Program-made: the position numbers and the translations under genes
Assembly (NCBI GenBank): GCA_017437205.1
Contig: JAFSBP010000200.1
Coordinates: 1 to 6,135 of the forward strand
DNA: 6,135 nt
DNA from: Lachnospiraceae bacterium
GTDB lineage: Bacteria; Bacillota; Clostridia; Lachnospirales; Lachnospiraceae
Direction: 5' to 3'
The notes under the pieces: model-generated
The model's database searches: none
Told to the model about the DNA's origin: nothing
Seen by the model: the letters and a program-made list of their open reading frames with translations, nothing else
Shown: one piece after another, positions 5,391-6,135 of the stretch
How positions within the stretch are numbered: the stretch's first letter is position 1
How the letters are laid out: every line of letters begins with the position of its first letter

Positions 5391-6135
5391 ATGGACTGGA
5401 AGAATAAATTTGCGGATTATATATTGGAGCGTGGACGGATCTACTATAAGCAAAAGCGTGTACAACACCTGATTTACGAGAATGAGGTCTATTATGCGAA
5501 GGTTCAGGGGTCACGTCGGTATCGTGTACAAATCAGAGTAAAGAACGATGAGATTACAAGGATGGAGTGTTCCTGCCCGTACGGCGCTTTGGGAATTCCA
5601 TGCAAGCACATGGCGGCGGCGCTGTTTGCCATTGACGAGAAAGGTGCTGAGCTTACGGCGGCGATGATGATGCCTGAACCGGAGGTGAAAAAAGTAAATC
5701 CGTTCAGGGTTTCTGAGGACGTTTACCAGTACTTTGATATGGGCAGGATGGCGAAGGAGATGGAGGTCACGGAGAAACTGTTGAGCGAGGCACGTCAGCT
5801 GGTACAGAAAGAGATGGTTGTCCTGGATGAGGTGAGCATTGGGTATAATGGGTTTGTCAGCACCAAATCGATTTCCGGTATTGCGCGAGGATATTCAGTG
5901 AATGCGGGGCAGGACGCGCAGCTTAGCGTGATCTTTGATCGGGAAAGTGTGCTCAGGGCATCCTGCTGTGTGCCGCGCTGCGGCGGTAATTACGGAGGGG
6001 ACTACTATTATTATGAGAAAGGCATATGCAAACACCTTCTTGCATTGTTGATTCTGCTGGATGAATACCTTAAACGGTTTAATCCGGGAGATTCCACAGA
6101 CAGGAGTGCGGAAGTACTGTTTGACAGATTTCGCG
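5391..6135 (+). CDS. SWIM zinc-finger protein, probable N-terminus of a SNF2-family helicase (cut by right edge)
   Basis: The frame is open from ATG at 5391 (GGAGA 5 bases upstream) through the window end: 248 codons and no stop. It begins MDWKNKFADYILERGRIYY, then has a SWIM finger CSC...CKH at C60, C62, C71 and H73 followed by MAAALFAI. A second, degenerate finger lies at about 192-215 (C192, C193, C197, C213, H215) after a strand-rich stretch, followed by LLALLILL. In Clostridia this arrangement, with the opening 'ILERG..YY', is common at the start of SNF2-type DNA-dependent ATPases of about 1,000 residues, whose helicase motifs would lie beyond the edge. SWIM fingers are thought to bind DNA or protein. 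The gene is separated from the sugar operon by a terminator and appears unrelated to it. The SWIM domain is clear; the SNF2 part is inference because it is not in the window. Confidence 0.75.
   Translation, partial: MDWKNKFADYILERGRIYYKQKRVQHLIYENEVYYAKVQGSRRYRVQIRVKNDEITRMECSCPYGALGIPCKHMAAALFAIDEKGAELTAAMMMPEPEVKKVNPFRVSEDVYQYFDMGRMAKEMEVTEKLLSEARQLVQKEMVVLDEVSIGYNGFVSTKSISGIARGYSVNAGQDAQLSVIFDRESVLRASCCVPRCGGNYGGDYYYYEKGICKHLLALLILLDEYLKRFNPGDSTDRSAEVLFDRFR

Noticed and set aside
5114..5472. Small plus-strand frames overlapping the end of the NagB-like gene and the terminator
   Set aside because: They cross the terminator and the start of the SWIM gene in the wrong frame, and show no ribosome site or recognisable sequence.

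Overview
The window looks like chromosomal DNA from a Clostridia-type Firmicute, most likely a gut Lachnospiraceae relative. Base composition is near 50% GC by eye, there are strong GGAGG-type ribosome binding sites, the genes are tightly packed, and the proteins present (ROK repressor, NagA/NagB-like enzymes, SWIM/SNF2-type protein) are familiar from that group. The taxonomic call is inference from protein style, not from a marker gene.

Layout: (1) Positions 1-1468, minus strand: a ROK-family transcriptional regulator, then, overlapping it by ATGA, the N-terminal part of a carbohydrate-binding family 9-like protein that runs off the left edge. (2) Positions 1469-1704: a divergent control region with back-to-back sigma-A-type promoters, an 8-bp-arm hairpin and a perfect 9-bp-arm palindrome, which is the best operator candidate for the ROK protein. 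(3) Positions 1705-5237, plus strand: a three-gene operon made of a short cytoplasmic neutral-ceramidase-like metal hydrolase, a NagA-like amidohydrolase (N-acetyl-amino-sugar-6-phosphate deacetylase family) and a NagB-like sugar-phosphate isomerase homologue. The last two overlap by ATGA. A strong intrinsic terminator closes the operon at 5267-5305. (4) Positions 5391-6135, plus strand: the start of an unrelated gene, a SWIM zinc-finger protein of the type found at the N-terminus of Clostridial SNF2-family helicases, cut by the right edge.

How the parts may work together: a sugar-responsive ROK repressor probably controls a divergent catabolic operon for an amino sugar or related N-acylated sugar phosphate. 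The NagA-like enzyme would remove an acyl group and the NagB-like enzyme would isomerise or deaminate the product. The ceramidase-like protein is the unusual member, since that family cleaves N-acyl amides.

Two of the three enzymes lack a catalytic residue of their archetype: the ceramidase nucleophile Ser is Asn, and the NagB ring-opening Asp is Ala. The NagA-like enzyme keeps its metal and catalytic residues but has a rewritten substrate loop. The operon therefore probably does not do textbook GlcNAc-6-phosphate catabolism and is the part of the window most worth following up. No RNA genes, mobile elements, CRISPR arrays or transporters were seen.
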